This document shows, in pieces, positions 41,659 to 49,744 of a stretch of DNA of 64,000 bases. Source of the DNA: UBA11524 sp963642705 (GTDB lineage: Bacteria > Bacillota > Clostridia > Christensenellales > Aristaeellaceae); contig CAVIHU010000004.1 of the NCBI GenBank assembly GCA_963642705.1, positions 62,001 to 126,000 on the forward strand. The letters are read 5' to 3'. Under the pieces are notes generated by a model. The model searched no databases and was not told the origin of the DNA. It worked only from the letters and a program-made list of their open reading frames with translations. Positions within the stretch are counted from its first letter, which is position 1; the number at the start of each line of letters is the position of its first letter. Both the position numbers and the translations under genes were made by a program.

Positions 41659-42881
41659 GCAAGGAAAAGACGGCGGAAATTCTTCTTGCCCTTCTGAATC
41701 ATCAGACCGTCAGCAGGCACATCTGCTGCGGCGATGGTCGCGTTCAGATCTTCGACCTTCTTGTCGGCGACGAGCACTGCGCCTGCCTTCATCTGCGCAC
41801 GAGCATCACTCTGGCTCTTGCACAGCCCTGACTTGACGAGCAGCGTTGTCACGCGGCTGTCAGCAGCGAATTCATCAGCCGTCAACGTGAAGGACGGGAC
41901 ATTCGCGGCGGCGGCACCGCCTGCAAACAGCGCAGACGCGGCATCGGCAGCCTTCTTTGCTTCCTCTTCGCCGTGGACGAGCTTCGTCACCTCGTAGGCG
42001 AGCACCTTTTTGGCTTCGTTGATTTCGCTGCCTTGCAGCGCGCCGAGGCGGTGCACCTCATCCATCGGCAGGAACGTCAGCAGACCGAGGCATTTCTCGA
42101 CATCGGCATCGTCGACATTGCGCCAGTACTGGTAGAAGTCGAACGGGGAGACACGGTTCGGGTCGAGCCACAGTGCGCCTTTTTCCGTCTTGCCCATCTT
42201 CTTGCCGTCATGCGTCAGCAGCAGCTGGAACGTGCAGGCGAATGCTTTCTCGCCGTCCTTGCGGCGTACAAGGTCAGCACCGCCGAGCATGTTGCTCCAT
42301 TGGTCGTTGCCGCCCATTTCCAGACGGCAGCCGTACTGGTGGAAGAGCTGCAGGAAGTCGTAGGACTGCATGAGCATGTAGGTGAATTCGAGGAATGACA
42401 GACCGTTTTCGGTTGCCATGCGCGTCTTGTAGCAGTCAGCCGTGAGCATCTTGTTGACGGAAAACATTGCGCCGATATCGCGCATGAACTCGATGAAATT
42501 CAGATTGCGAAGCCAGTCAGCATTGTTGACAATCAGAGCCTTTCCGTCGGAAAAATCAAGGAAGCGGCTCATCTGCTGCTTGATGCACTCGACATTGTGG
42601 TCGATGGTCTCGGTCGTCATCATCTTGCGCATATCCGCCTTGCCGGACGGGTCGCCGATCATGGCGGTTCCGCCGCCCATCAGGGCAATCGGGCGGTGAC
42701 CGGCGCGCTGCATATGTGCCATGGCCATAATCGGGATGTAATGGCCGATGTGCAGCGAATCAGCGGTCGGATCGAAGCCGACATAGAAGGTGGTTGATTC
42801 CTTGAGCTGTTCATACAGCTCATCCTCAAATGTCGTCTGAGCGATGAAACCGCGTTCCTTGAGTACGTCCAAAATATGCAT
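41655..42881 (-). CDS. tyrS: Tyrosyl-tRNA synthetase
   Basis: Class I synthetase charging tRNA-Tyr. Seen: YVGFDPTADSLHIGHYIP (HIGH motif), the Tyr-binding TYMLMQSYDFLQLF, GGNDQWSN, the KMGKTE loop (the TyrRS form of KMSKS) and a C-terminal S4 RNA-binding domain (SFTLTADEF to the end). 408 residues, standard. It is the second gene of the T-box-controlled unit, 12 bases after the aminotransferase. Confidence 0.97.
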   Translation of the reverse strand: MHILDVLKERGFIAQTTFEDELYEQLKESTTFYVGFDPTADSLHIGHYIPIMAMAHMQRAGHRPIALMGGGTAMIGDPSGKADMRKMMTTETIDHNVECIKQQMSRFLDFSDGKALIVNNADWLRNLNFIEFMRDIGAMFSVNKMLTADCYKTRMATENGLSFLEFTYMLMQSYDFLQLFHQYGCRLEMGGNDQWSNMLGGADLVRRKDGEKAFACTFQLLLTHDGKKMGKTEKGALWLDPNRVSPFDFYQYWRNVDDADVEKCLGLLTFLPMDEVHRLGALQGSEINEAKKVLAYEVTKLVHGEEEAKKAADAASALFAGGAAAANVPSFTLTADEFAADSRVTTLLVKSGLCKSQSDARAQMKAGAVLVADKKVEDLNATIAAADVPADGLMIQKGKKNFRRLFLA

Positions 42882-42893
42882 GGTGTTTCCTCC

Positions 42894-44084
42894 TTATTTT
42901 TGCAGCGCTGCCGTGAAGATTTCGCGGAGCGCGTTCATGCCTTGATGAATCTGGTTGATGGATGCGTTAGAGAAGTTCAGGCGGAGCGTATTCTCGTGAC
43001 CGCCGTCGCAGAAGAAGTGGGTACCTGGTACGTATGCCACATGCTTTTCGACCGCCTGCGTGAGCAGCTCCTTCGCGTCAATGCCTTCCGGCAGTGTCAC
43101 GAAGATGAACAGACCGCCCTCAGGGTGGGTGTATTGCGTACCCTCTGGGAAGGTGGACAAGTCATCCAGCATCGCGTTCATCTGCGTACGGTAGCTTTCA
43201 CAGATGGATGCGATGTGGTCAGGCAGCAAGCCACGACGCAGATACTGGTCGACAATTGCCTGCGGCAGGTTGCTCGTGTGTACATCGGTGGATTGCTTGC
43301 CGATGGTGCACTTACGCAGGATTCGGCTGTCGCCTGCCATGAAGCCGACGCGCAGACCGGGGCTGATGATTTTGCTGAAGGAGCCAAGGAAGACCACCCA
43401 TCCGTCCTTGTCGAATGACTTGATGGACGGGCACGGCGTGCCGGTATAGCGCAAATCGCGATAAGGGTCGTCCTCCGCGACAACGACGCCGTACTTTGCG
43501 GCAAGCGCAGCAATGGGTGCTCTGCGCTCAGTAGACAGCGTGATACCGGTCGGGTTCTGGAACGTCGGGATCGTGTAGAGCAGCTTCGGGTGATGCTGTC
43601 GGATGGTCTCCTCCAGTTTTTCCGGTATGATGCCGTTTTCATCGCTCTCCACTGGAATGAGCTTCGCCTGATACAGCCTCATGCACTGCATGTTTCCCAG
43701 GAACGATGGGTTTTCCACCAGAATTACGTCGCCAGGGTTAATCAGCGCCTTGCAGAGCAAATCCATTGCCTGCGTCGAGCCGGTCACCGGCAGCACACCA
43801 GGGATGCTGCACCCGAGCTGGGCCTCTACGTAGGTGTGCAGACTTTCCACAAAGGGTGGATAGCCCTCGGTTGCGCCGTACTGCAAGATGCGCTTGCCGT
43901 CTTTTTGCAGGACATCGCGGGCGATTTCAGCGCACACGTCATCCGGCAGTGCTGAAACAGCCGGATTGCCGCCGGCGAAGGAAATCATGTTCGGCTGTGC
44001 AATCATCTTGAAGATCTCGCGGATGGCGCTGCCACTGATTGTGTCAAACCGATGCGCAAAACGCAGCGCATCAAGATCCATCAT
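42894..44084 (-). CDS. PLP-dependent aminotransferase (class I/II, AraT/LysN-like)
   Basis: Fold-type I aminotransferase of the 2-aminoadipate/aromatic group, 396 residues. Seen: ISFAGGNPAVSALP, the ATEGYPPF segment, PTFQNPTGITLS (Asn of the cofactor site), AEDDPYRDLRYTG (Asp and Tyr contacting PLP) and the Schiff-base lysine in FLGSFSKIISPGLRVGFM. ATG 44084 follows AAAGGAG. It is the first gene behind a Tyr-type T-box and precedes tyrS, so transamination of tyrosine/phenylalanine keto acids is a fair inference; 2-aminoadipate or branched-chain substrates remain possible. Confidence 0.85.
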   Translation of the reverse strand: MMDLDALRFAHRFDTISGSAIREIFKMIAQPNMISFAGGNPAVSALPDDVCAEIARDVLQKDGKRILQYGATEGYPPFVESLHTYVEAQLGCSIPGVLPVTGSTQAMDLLCKALINPGDVILVENPSFLGNMQCMRLYQAKLIPVESDENGIIPEKLEETIRQHHPKLLYTIPTFQNPTGITLSTERRAPIAALAAKYGVVVAEDDPYRDLRYTGTPCPSIKSFDKDGWVVFLGSFSKIISPGLRVGFMAGDSRILRKCTIGKQSTDVHTSNLPQAIVDQYLRRGLLPDHIASICESYRTQMNAMLDDLSTFPEGTQYTHPEGGLFIFVTLPEGIDAKELLTQAVEKHVAYVPGTHFFCDGGHENTLRLNFSNASINQIHQGMNALREIFTAALQK

Positions 44085-44103
44085 GAACCACTCCTTTCAC
44101 AAA

Positions 44104-44137
44104 TAAAAAACCTTCTCCGACCTAAGCCGGGGAAGGT
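44104..44137 (-). terminator. T-box-controlled terminator
   Basis: Minus strand CCTTCCCCGGCTTAGG folds with its partner (TCGGAGAAGG) and is followed by T6, directly after the T-box bulge sequence. Confidence 0.88.
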
Positions 44138-44146
44138 GACAATATG

Positions 44147-44365
44147 CCACGGTACCACTTCCGTTTAGCTGCAATGGCAGCCCTCAGGAGGAACGAACAT
44201 TCCTCTTGCGCTGTAACCGGCGCACCGGATGCTGCCTACACACGTTTGCTTCGGCAGATGACTCGGAGCTGTACGCCATTCCGGCAATGCGTGCCTCCTT
44301 GCACCAACCGAAGGCTCTCTGCGTGCACCGCGAAGAAGAATGACTCGTCTCCTCATTGCCCTGAT
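44147..44365 (-). promoter_or_regulatory. T-box leader, tyrosine type
   Basis: Read on the minus strand: the T-box AAGTGGTACCGTGG (44147-44160) lies just before the terminator; further 5' is the stem I apical loop GGTTGGTGCAAGG; the specifier region GGCG-TAC-AGC places TAC (44271-44273), a Tyr codon. The TGGT bulge (44154-44157) would pair with an ACCA end, that is discriminator A, as in tRNA-Tyr. Uncharged tRNA-Tyr should permit transcription of the aminotransferase, tyrS and yigZ. Confidence 0.9.
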
Positions 44366-44371
44366 GAAAGC

Positions 44372-44400
44372 ATCGTAACATCTTTTTGTGCGCTTGTCAA
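44372..44400 (-). promoter_or_regulatory. Promoter of the T-box operon
   Basis: Minus strand TTGACA (44395-44400), 17 bases, TACGAT (44372-44377). Confidence 0.82.
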
Positions 44401-44444
44401 GTATAAAATTTGCATCGAAGTTGCTGCCGGAATCGAAAAAGCCC

Positions 44445-44474
44445 TTGTCGAAAACACCTGGGATATGATATAAT
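44445..44474 (+). promoter_or_regulatory. mrnC-thyX-rlmB-yacP-sigH promoter
   Basis: TTGTCG (44445-44450), 18 bases, TATAAT (44469-44474) with extended TG motif (TGATATAAT). Confidence 0.75.
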
Positions 44475-44536
44475 TTGATGTGTGCGCCGATGGAAGCGCG
44501 CATGTTGTGATGTCTATCTGTAAGGAGGAAGACAAC

Positions 44537-44959
44537 TTGACCCTGCGCGAAGCTGCGCCCATGTCCTTTGATGACGCGAGGCGAATGAATCCGCTTCAGC
44601 TGGCATATATCGGGGATACGGTCTATGACCTGCTTGTCCGTTCGCGAATGCTGTATCGCGGCTATAATCTGCATCACTGCCATCAGGCAGCAGTGAGCGT
44701 GGTGAATGCCCGTGCACAGGCGGCGGCGCTTGAGCGAATTGAAGGCATACTGACGGAAGAGGAGAGCGCGATTGTTCGCAGAGGAAGGAATACGCATGCG
44801 CACCATGCGGCACCCAAAAATCAGACACCGATCGATTATGAGGCTGCAACTGCCATGGAGGCGCTGATCGGCTATCTTTATTTGACCGGTCAGGAGGAAC
44901 GGCTGCTGCAGCTGTTTCAAAAAAGTCAGGAGGTACTTTCATGCCCCGTTCAACCTTGA
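44537..44959 (+). CDS. mrnC: Mini-ribonuclease III
   Basis: RNase III-like dimeric enzyme lacking the double-stranded RNA-binding domain; it matures 23S rRNA ends in Firmicutes. Seen: LQLAYIGDTVYDLLVR (RNase III signature with the metal-binding Asp), the VNARAQAAALERI and EEESAIVRRGRN segments, and ATAMEALIGYLYLTG (second catalytic Glu). The start is TTG 44537, 8 bases after AAGGAGG; upstream ATGs in this frame lack a ribosome site. 140 residues, standard. Confidence 0.92.
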   Translation: MTLREAAPMSFDDARRMNPLQLAYIGDTVYDLLVRSRMLYRGYNLHHCHQAAVSVVNARAQAAALERIEGILTEEESAIVRRGRNTHAHHAAPKNQTPIDYEAATAMEALIGYLYLTGQEERLLQLFQKSQEVLSCPVQP

Positions 44960-45717
44960 AGGTTGTTTTGCTGCGTCATACGCTTCAGCCGGAGGAGGTT
45001 GTTGCGCTCGGTGCACGGCTCTGCTATTCCCGTGCGACGGTCGACAGCCTTCAGCAGCGAGTTGCGCGCGATGATCAGACGGATTATGTCCACCGAATTA
45101 TGTCTATGGGTCACGAGTCTGTGCTGGAGCACGCCAGCTTCACCTTCGGCATCGAGGGCGTATCGCGTGTACTGCTTGCCCAGATGACGCGCCACCGCCT
45201 TGCCAGCTTCTCCGTGCAGAGCCAGCGTTATGTCAGCTACGAGAAGGGCTTTGGCTATATCGTTCCGCCGAAGATCGAAGCGCTCGGCGAAGAGGCTGTC
45301 GCCGAATTCGAGCGTCAAATGGATGTCATGCACCAATGGTACACGGAATGGCAGGCAAAGCTCGGCACGGGCGAAGGCGGCAACGAGGACGCGCGGTTCG
45401 TTCTGCCCGGCGCATGCGAAACGCGCATGATGGTCACGATGAATGTTCGCGAACTGCGGCACTTCTTCAGCCTGCGCATGTGCAGCCGAGCCCAGTGGGA
45501 AATCCGCGAGCTTGCCACTCAGATGCATCGCCTGTGCATGGAGGTCGCACCGGTGCTGTTCGCGGATGCAGGACCCGGCTGCCTGCGTGGTGCATGTCAT
45601 GAGGGCGAAAAGTCTTGCGGACGCGCTTCGGAAATCCGCAGGGAGCGTAAGGAATGGCTCGAGACACTCAAATCCGCCGAAGAACACGAAAACAGCAAGA
45701 ACGACGATAAGAAATAA
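44941..45717 (+). CDS. thyX: Flavin-dependent thymidylate synthase
   Basis: Makes dTMP from dUMP with methylene-THF and NADPH. The ThyX motif RHRLASFSVQSQR (RHRxxSxxxxSxR) is present, plus GHESVLEHASFTF and the NVRELRHFFSLRMCSRAQWEIR block. 258 residues; it overlaps mrnC by 19 bases, with AAAGTCAGGAGGT just upstream. No ThyA is seen in the window. Confidence 0.97.
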   Translation: MPRSTLKVVLLRHTLQPEEVVALGARLCYSRATVDSLQQRVARDDQTDYVHRIMSMGHESVLEHASFTFGIEGVSRVLLAQMTRHRLASFSVQSQRYVSYEKGFGYIVPPKIEALGEEAVAEFERQMDVMHQWYTEWQAKLGTGEGGNEDARFVLPGACETRMMVTMNVRELRHFFSLRMCSRAQWEIRELATQMHRLCMEVAPVLFADAGPGCLRGACHEGEKSCGRASEIRRERKEWLETLKSAEEHENSKNDDKK

Positions 45718-45734
45718 TAAAGAGGAATCAGAAA

Positions 45735-46892
45735 ATGGCTTATTATGATCAGGCACCGTCCAGAAAACCGATGAAGAAGAGCAGCTTTGGCAAGGATAAG
45801 TGGATCGAGGAGGGCTCGGAATACCGCGGCGCACGCAAGAGCGGCAAGCCGTCCGGTGAGCGCAAGAGCTACGGCGAGAAGAAGGCATTCGGCAAGGATG
45901 ACCGCTTCGGTGTGAAGAAGAGCGGCTTCCGCTCAGACAGTGCAGAACGTTCTGACCGTTCCTCAAAGCCCTACGGCGAACGTAAGCAGCGCAGCGAAAA
46001 AACTGCTTTCTCCGACCGCAAGAAGTTCAACCGCAATGATCGCTTCAACCGCCGTGAACAGCCGGTGGAGGAGCGTCGCATGTCATCTTATCGCGATGCG
46101 GAATACAAGCCGATCAATCGCCCGATGAATTCGGCACTTTCTACACCTGTTGAAGAGGATATGGTGCAGGAGAACCTTCTTGCGGGCCGCAACCCGATTC
46201 GTGAGGCGCTCAAGGCGGGACGCGACATCGAGAAGCTGCTCGTGCAGAAGGGTGAACTGACAGGCTCTGCGCGTGAAATCGTGCAGATGGCGAAGGAAGC
46301 ACACATTCCAGTGCAGGAGGTTGAGCATCAGCGCCTGAATGAGCTGGCGAAAAACCATCAGGGGATGGTTGCATTTGCATCGGCGTACAAGTACAGCACG
46401 GTGGAGGAGATGCTTGCCGTGGCTGAGGAACGCGGCGAGCAGCCATTCCTCATCCTGCTGGACGGCATCACTGACCCGCATAATCTCGGCGCTATCATCC
46501 GTACGGCGGAATGCGTCGGTGCTCACGGCGTGATTGTGCCGGAACGACGTGCGGTCGGGCTGACGCCTGCCGCGGTCAAGGCATCCGCAGGCGCTGTCGA
46601 GCATATCAAGGTCGCCCGAGTGGTCAACATGACGCGCGTCATTGAGAGGCTCAAGCAGCACGATGTCTGGACATACGCGCTGACCATGGACGGCACGGAC
46701 TACGAAAAGGTCAACTTCAGCGGCGGGGTTGCACTGGTGGTCGGCAGCGAAGGCGAGGGCATCAGCCATCTCGTGCTGGAAAACTGCGATCAGAAGGTTT
46801 CATTGCCGATGGCCGGTCATCTGGACAGCCTGAACGCCTCCGTTGCAGCTGGCATCGTCATGTATCGCGTGCTGTCCGGACGCCGCGCATGA
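45735..46892 (+). CDS. rlmB: 23S rRNA 2'-O-ribose methyltransferase RlmB (TrmH/SpoU family) with long basic N-terminal extension
   Basis: SPOUT methyltransferase. The catalytic part begins near residue 142 (VQENLLAGRNPIREALKAG, substrate-binding domain) and ends with the knotted SAM domain: LLDGITDPHNLGAIIRTAECVG, NMTRVIERLK, LVVGSEGEGIS and VSLPMAGHLDSLNASVAAGIVMY. The first 140 residues are extremely rich in Lys, Arg, Ser, Gly and Asp, with recurring FGKDDRFG / FNRNDRFN units, and should be disordered; usual RlmB proteins have about 245-250 residues, so this 385-residue form is well over length. Confidence 0.93.
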   Translation: MAYYDQAPSRKPMKKSSFGKDKWIEEGSEYRGARKSGKPSGERKSYGEKKAFGKDDRFGVKKSGFRSDSAERSDRSSKPYGERKQRSEKTAFSDRKKFNRNDRFNRREQPVEERRMSSYRDAEYKPINRPMNSALSTPVEEDMVQENLLAGRNPIREALKAGRDIEKLLVQKGELTGSAREIVQMAKEAHIPVQEVEHQRLNELAKNHQGMVAFASAYKYSTVEEMLAVAEERGEQPFLILLDGITDPHNLGAIIRTAECVGAHGVIVPERRAVGLTPAAVKASAGAVEHIKVARVVNMTRVIERLKQHDVWTYALTMDGTDYEKVNFSGGVALVVGSEGEGISHLVLENCDQKVSLPMAGHLDSLNASVAAGIVMYRVLSGRRA

Positions 46893-47398
46893 AACCGCTG
46901 TTGATTGTCGATGGCTACAATGTCATTGGCGCATGGGGTGAGGCAGAAAGAAAGGGATGGCCTCTCGATGAGTCGCGCGACCGGCTGATGCGTCAGTTGG
47001 AGGATTACGCAGGCTTTTCGGGAGAAGAAATCGTGCTGGTTTTCGACGGCTATCAATCTGACCGGCCGCTGACGACCGAGGAGAAGCACGGTGACCTGAC
47101 GCTCGTATTCACCCATCACGGCGAAACGGCGGACAGCTACATCGAGCGGCTTGCGTCGATGACGCCCAAGTACCGCTCGATGCGCGTTGCCACGTCAGAT
47201 GGGCTGGAGCAGTCACAGGTGCTCAGCAGCGGCGCAATCCGCATGACGAGCCGAGAGCTGCTGCGCGAGCTGAGGCAAATGCGCGAAAACGGCATGGCGG
47301 CGCATCAGGAGCAATCAGCCGCGGTCAGGAAAACCATTCTGTCCCGAATGCCGGAGGAGGTCCGGATGCGTCTGGAGAAGCTCAGGCGCGGAGAATGA
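46889..47398 (+). CDS. yacP: YacP/Rae1-like NYN-domain ribonuclease
   Basis: 169 residues; ATGA overlap with rlmB. The NYN (PIN-like) fold shows in LLIVDGYNVIGAW, LVFDGY and ADSYIERLASM with conserved Asp residues. The Bacillus relative Rae1 cuts mRNA in the ribosomal A site. Normal neighbour of rlmB and sigH. Confidence 0.92.
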   Translation: MKPLLIVDGYNVIGAWGEAERKGWPLDESRDRLMRQLEDYAGFSGEEIVLVFDGYQSDRPLTTEEKHGDLTLVFTHHGETADSYIERLASMTPKYRSMRVATSDGLEQSQVLSSGAIRMTSRELLRELRQMRENGMAAHQEQSAAVRKTILSRMPEEVRMRLEKLRRGE

Positions 47399-47425
47399 GC
47401 CGAAAGGCAAAGCAGGTGGACAAGA

Positions 47426-48193
47426 TTGACAGACGAAAACGCTATGAATCAGGAAATGATGACCTCTGAGCAGGAATATGTGCCGGAGGAGCTTGATATC
47501 GAGACGGAGCAGGGAAAGGCAGATACGCAGGAAGGCGCAGCAGAAGAGGAATTTCCGTCCACGGCGCACACGGCGTATGAGGATATGCCGGATGAGGAGG
47601 TCATCGCGCTCTGCCGTGAGGGTGACAGCGTGGCAGTGGAATATCTGCTGAACAAGTACAAAAATTTCGTCCGTTCCAAGGCACGCAGTTATTTTCTCAT
47701 CGGTGCGGATCATGAGGATATCGTGCAGGAAGGCATGATCGGGCTTTACAAGGCAATCCGCGATTTTCGACCGGAGAAGCTCGCGTCCTTCCGCGCGTTT
47801 GCGGAGCTGTGCATCACGCGGCAGATTATCACCGCGATTAAGACCGCAACGCGCCAGAAACATATTCCGCTCAACAGCTATGTATCGCTCAATAAGCCGA
47901 TGTACGATGACGACAGCGACCGGACCCTGCTGGATGTTTGCGCGGAAGGGCATTCGTCCAACCCTGAGGAGCTGATTATCAGCCAGGAGGACGTGCGCGG
48001 CATTCATCAGCGTATTGACGAGGTGCTGTCTGATTTAGAACAAGAGGTGTTGGCTGCGTATCTGGACGGCAAGAGCTATCAGGAGATTGCTGCGAATCTG
48101 GGTCGGCACGTCAAGAGCATCGATAACGCATTGCAGCGTGTCAAACGGAAGCTGGAGAAGTATTTGGAGGACGTTGCATCGCAGGACGAATGA
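47426..48193 (+). CDS. sigH: RNA polymerase sigma factor SigH
   Basis: Sigma-70 family factor that starts sporulation and transition-phase genes. Region 2 (YKNFVRSKARSYFLIGADHEDIVQEGMIGLYKAIRDF), region 2.4-3 (FAELCITRQIITAIKTATRQKHIPLN) and region 4 (YQEIAANLGRHVKSIDNALQRVKRKL) all match SigH. The start is taken as TTG 47426, 6 bases after AGGTGG; ATG 47444 is possible. An acidic N-terminal extension of about 45 residues makes it 255 residues against the usual 210-220. Last gene of the mrnC-sigH order. Confidence 0.95.
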   Translation: MTDENAMNQEMMTSEQEYVPEELDIETEQGKADTQEGAAEEEFPSTAHTAYEDMPDEEVIALCREGDSVAVEYLLNKYKNFVRSKARSYFLIGADHEDIVQEGMIGLYKAIRDFRPEKLASFRAFAELCITRQIITAIKTATRQKHIPLNSYVSLNKPMYDDDSDRTLLDVCAEGHSSNPEELIISQEDVRGIHQRIDEVLSDLEQEVLAAYLDGKSYQEIAANLGRHVKSIDNALQRVKRKLEKYLEDVASQDE

Positions 48194-48220
48194 AATACAG
48201 AAAATATACAGGCAAGGGGC

Positions 48221-48250
48221 TTGCGCTTTTTGCTGGATGTATGTTACAAT
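48221..48250 (+). promoter_or_regulatory. Promoter of the DAHP synthase leader
   Basis: TTGCGC (48221-48226), 18 bases, TACAAT (48245-48250) with extended TG (TGTTACAAT). Confidence 0.7.
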
Positions 48251-48281
48251 GGATTGAAAAAGCGGAAGGGAGAATCACGCC

Positions 48282-48341
48282 ATGACAAACGCGTTCGTGT
48301 TTGCTTATTATTACGCGCTGCCGGTTCAAAGCAGGGCGTAA
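48282..48341 (+). CDS. Aromatic leader peptide (attenuator peptide) of DAHP synthase
   Basis: A 19-residue open frame, MTNAFVFAYYYALPVQSRA, with an AAGGGAG site 9 bases before its ATG, lies between a good promoter and aroF. It carries Phe-Val-Phe and then three adjacent Tyr codons (48306-48314), the composition expected of a peptide that senses charged tRNA-Tyr and tRNA-Phe. Codons 17-19 lie within the first arm of an antiterminator helix, so the ribosome's position decides which RNA structure forms. Too short for routine gene calling. Confidence 0.85.
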   Translation: MTNAFVFAYYYALPVQSRA

Positions 48342-48409
48342 GTTGGCGTGTTTTCCTTGAAGCAAAGAGAAGCGCCCTGCTAGCCAGAATACGGCGGCGG
48401 GGCGCTTTC
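48330..48409 (+). promoter_or_regulatory. Attenuator: mutually exclusive antiterminator and terminator hairpins before aroF
   Basis: AGCAGGGCG (48330-48338, end of the leader peptide) is a perfect 9-base complement of CGCCCTGCT (48373-48381). AAGCGCCC (48370-48377) is a perfect 8-base complement of GGGCGCTT (48400-48407). The two helices share bases 48373-48377 and cannot coexist. Stalling at the Tyr codons leaves 48330-48338 free (antitermination); reading to the stop covers it (termination). The U-tract after the second stem is short (TTTC), so the end could also act on translation. Confidence 0.82.
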
Positions 48410-48436
48410 ATATATGTAGTACGGAGGCATGGTAGC

Positions 48437-49441
48437 ATGATCGTCATTCTCAGACAGGGAGCACGGCAGGAACAGATTGACCGACTCAAGAGCTTTCTCG
48501 TAAATATGGGATTGCGCATCGATGAGTCAAAGGGCGAGAACAGCACGATTCTCGGTCTTGTTGGCGACACAACGCGCGTTGATGCGGACTTGATTTCGTC
48601 CCTTGACGCGGTCGAGGCGGTGCAGCGCGTTCAGGAGCCGTACAAGAAGGCAAACCGGAAGTTCCATCCGGAGGACACGCAGGTTCATTGCGGCAATGTC
48701 ACAATCGGGCATGGGCTGTTTCAGGTGATTGCAGGTCCCTGCTCCGTCGAGAGCGAGGAGCAGATGATTACAGTTGCGAAGGCGGTCAAGGCGGCCGGAG
48801 CAACCCTGCTGCGCGGCGGCGCGTTTAAGCCGCGGACGAGCCCTTACGCGTTTCAGGGGCTGCATGAGGACGGGCTGAAGTTGCTGCTCAAGGCAAAGGA
48901 AGCGACAGGCTTGCCAGTTGTGACGGAAATCATGGACGCGTCGCATCTGCCGCTGTTCGAGGATGTCGACGTCATTCAGGTCGGTGCAAGGAATATGCAG
49001 AATTTCGAGCTCTTGAAGGTGCTCGGCAGGACGAAGAAGCCAATCCTGCTCAAGCGCGGACTTGCCAGCACCATTCAGGAGTGGCTGATGAGCGCCGAGT
49101 ACATCATGGCTGGCGGCAATGATCAGGTCATCCTCTGCGAGCGCGGCATCCGCACCTATGAGACCGCGACACGCAACACGCTTGATCTTTCGTGCATTCC
49201 GGTGCTGCGCGAAAAGACGCATCTGCCCATTATTGTTGACCCGAGCCATGCGACCGGCGTTGCGCGTCTTGTGAAGCCCATGGCGCTTGCTGCCACCGCG
49301 GCAGGCGCTGACGGCTTGATGATCGAGGTGCACAATGACCCGAAGCACGCCTTGTGTGATGGCGCACAGTCGCTCACGCCGGATGAATTTGCGGACGTGA
49401 TGCGCCGCGTGAAGGGCATCCGCACGGTTGTCCAAGGATAA
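48437..49441 (+). CDS. aroF: 3-deoxy-7-phosphoheptulonate (DAHP) synthase, type I-beta
   Basis: First step of aromatic biosynthesis: PEP plus erythrose 4-phosphate to DAHP. The N-terminal 70 residues are a ferredoxin-like regulatory domain of the AroA(beta) type (MIVILRQGARQEQIDRLKSF); the TIM barrel follows with AGPCSVESEEQM, GGAFKPRTSPYAFQGL, the QVGARNMQNFELLK and KPILLKRG blocks and IVDPSHATG. The ATG at 48437 follows GGAGG by 9 bases; the longer open frame would cover the attenuator. 334 residues. Control by leader-peptide attenuation is inferred; the N-terminal domain often adds feedback inhibition. Confidence 0.95.
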   Translation: MIVILRQGARQEQIDRLKSFLVNMGLRIDESKGENSTILGLVGDTTRVDADLISSLDAVEAVQRVQEPYKKANRKFHPEDTQVHCGNVTIGHGLFQVIAGPCSVESEEQMITVAKAVKAAGATLLRGGAFKPRTSPYAFQGLHEDGLKLLLKAKEATGLPVVTEIMDASHLPLFEDVDVIQVGARNMQNFELLKVLGRTKKPILLKRGLASTIQEWLMSAEYIMAGGNDQVILCERGIRTYETATRNTLDLSCIPVLREKTHLPIIVDPSHATGVARLVKPMALAATAAGADGLMIEVHNDPKHALCDGAQSLTPDEFADVMRRVKGIRTVVQG

Positions 49442-49448
49442 AATGATC

Positions 49449-49475
49449 CAAGGGGGGATTTCATCCCTTTTTATT
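49449..49475 (+). terminator. aroF terminator
   Basis: AAGGGGGGAT pairs with ATCCCTTTTT across TTC; the T-run follows directly. Confidence 0.8.
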
Positions 49476-49672
49476 CGTCCCTTTTTGTTCGCCCATTTCC
49501 TCTGCCCTTTTTCAGAATCAAGGCGCAGAGACCTTTCTGGGATGCGCCAACCATCTGTTCTCAGCCGAGCGATGCAATGGCTCCGGAGTATTGCTGCATG
49601 AGTGTTAGAAAATATAGTAAGGTAGCATCAGCATCCTTTCAATGAACCCCTGTTCATTCCCTGCTTTTTGTC

Positions 49673-49701
49673 TTTACAATTCTCCTAAATCGGAGTATAA
49701 T
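49673..49701 (+). promoter_or_regulatory. MATE gene promoter with dyad in the spacer
   Basis: TTTACA (49673-49678), 17 bases, TATAAT (49696-49701). The spacer holds CTCC-TAAATC-GGAG, a small inverted repeat that could be an operator. Confidence 0.72.
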
Positions 49702-49744
49702 GCACGCCGGATGATTTGTTTCATCCGGAAAGAGAGGAAGCTTT

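Larger units (their letters stand above)
44085..44536. other. 452-base gene-free stretch between divergent units
   Basis: Left part: T-box leader, its terminator and promoter on the minus strand. Right part: mrnC promoter and a short leader on the plus strand. Nothing else is seen. Confidence 0.8.
49442..49744. other. 303-base gene-free stretch between aroF and the MATE gene
   Basis: Contains the aroF terminator, a small hairpin (GGCGC near 49523 with GCGCC near 49545), and the MATE promoter. No known riboswitch was recognised. Confidence 0.6.

Noticed and set aside
49500..49670. Possible riboswitch before the MATE transporter (for example guanidine or PreQ1 type)
   Set aside because: No conserved aptamer blocks, and the only good promoter (49673-49701) lies downstream of it.
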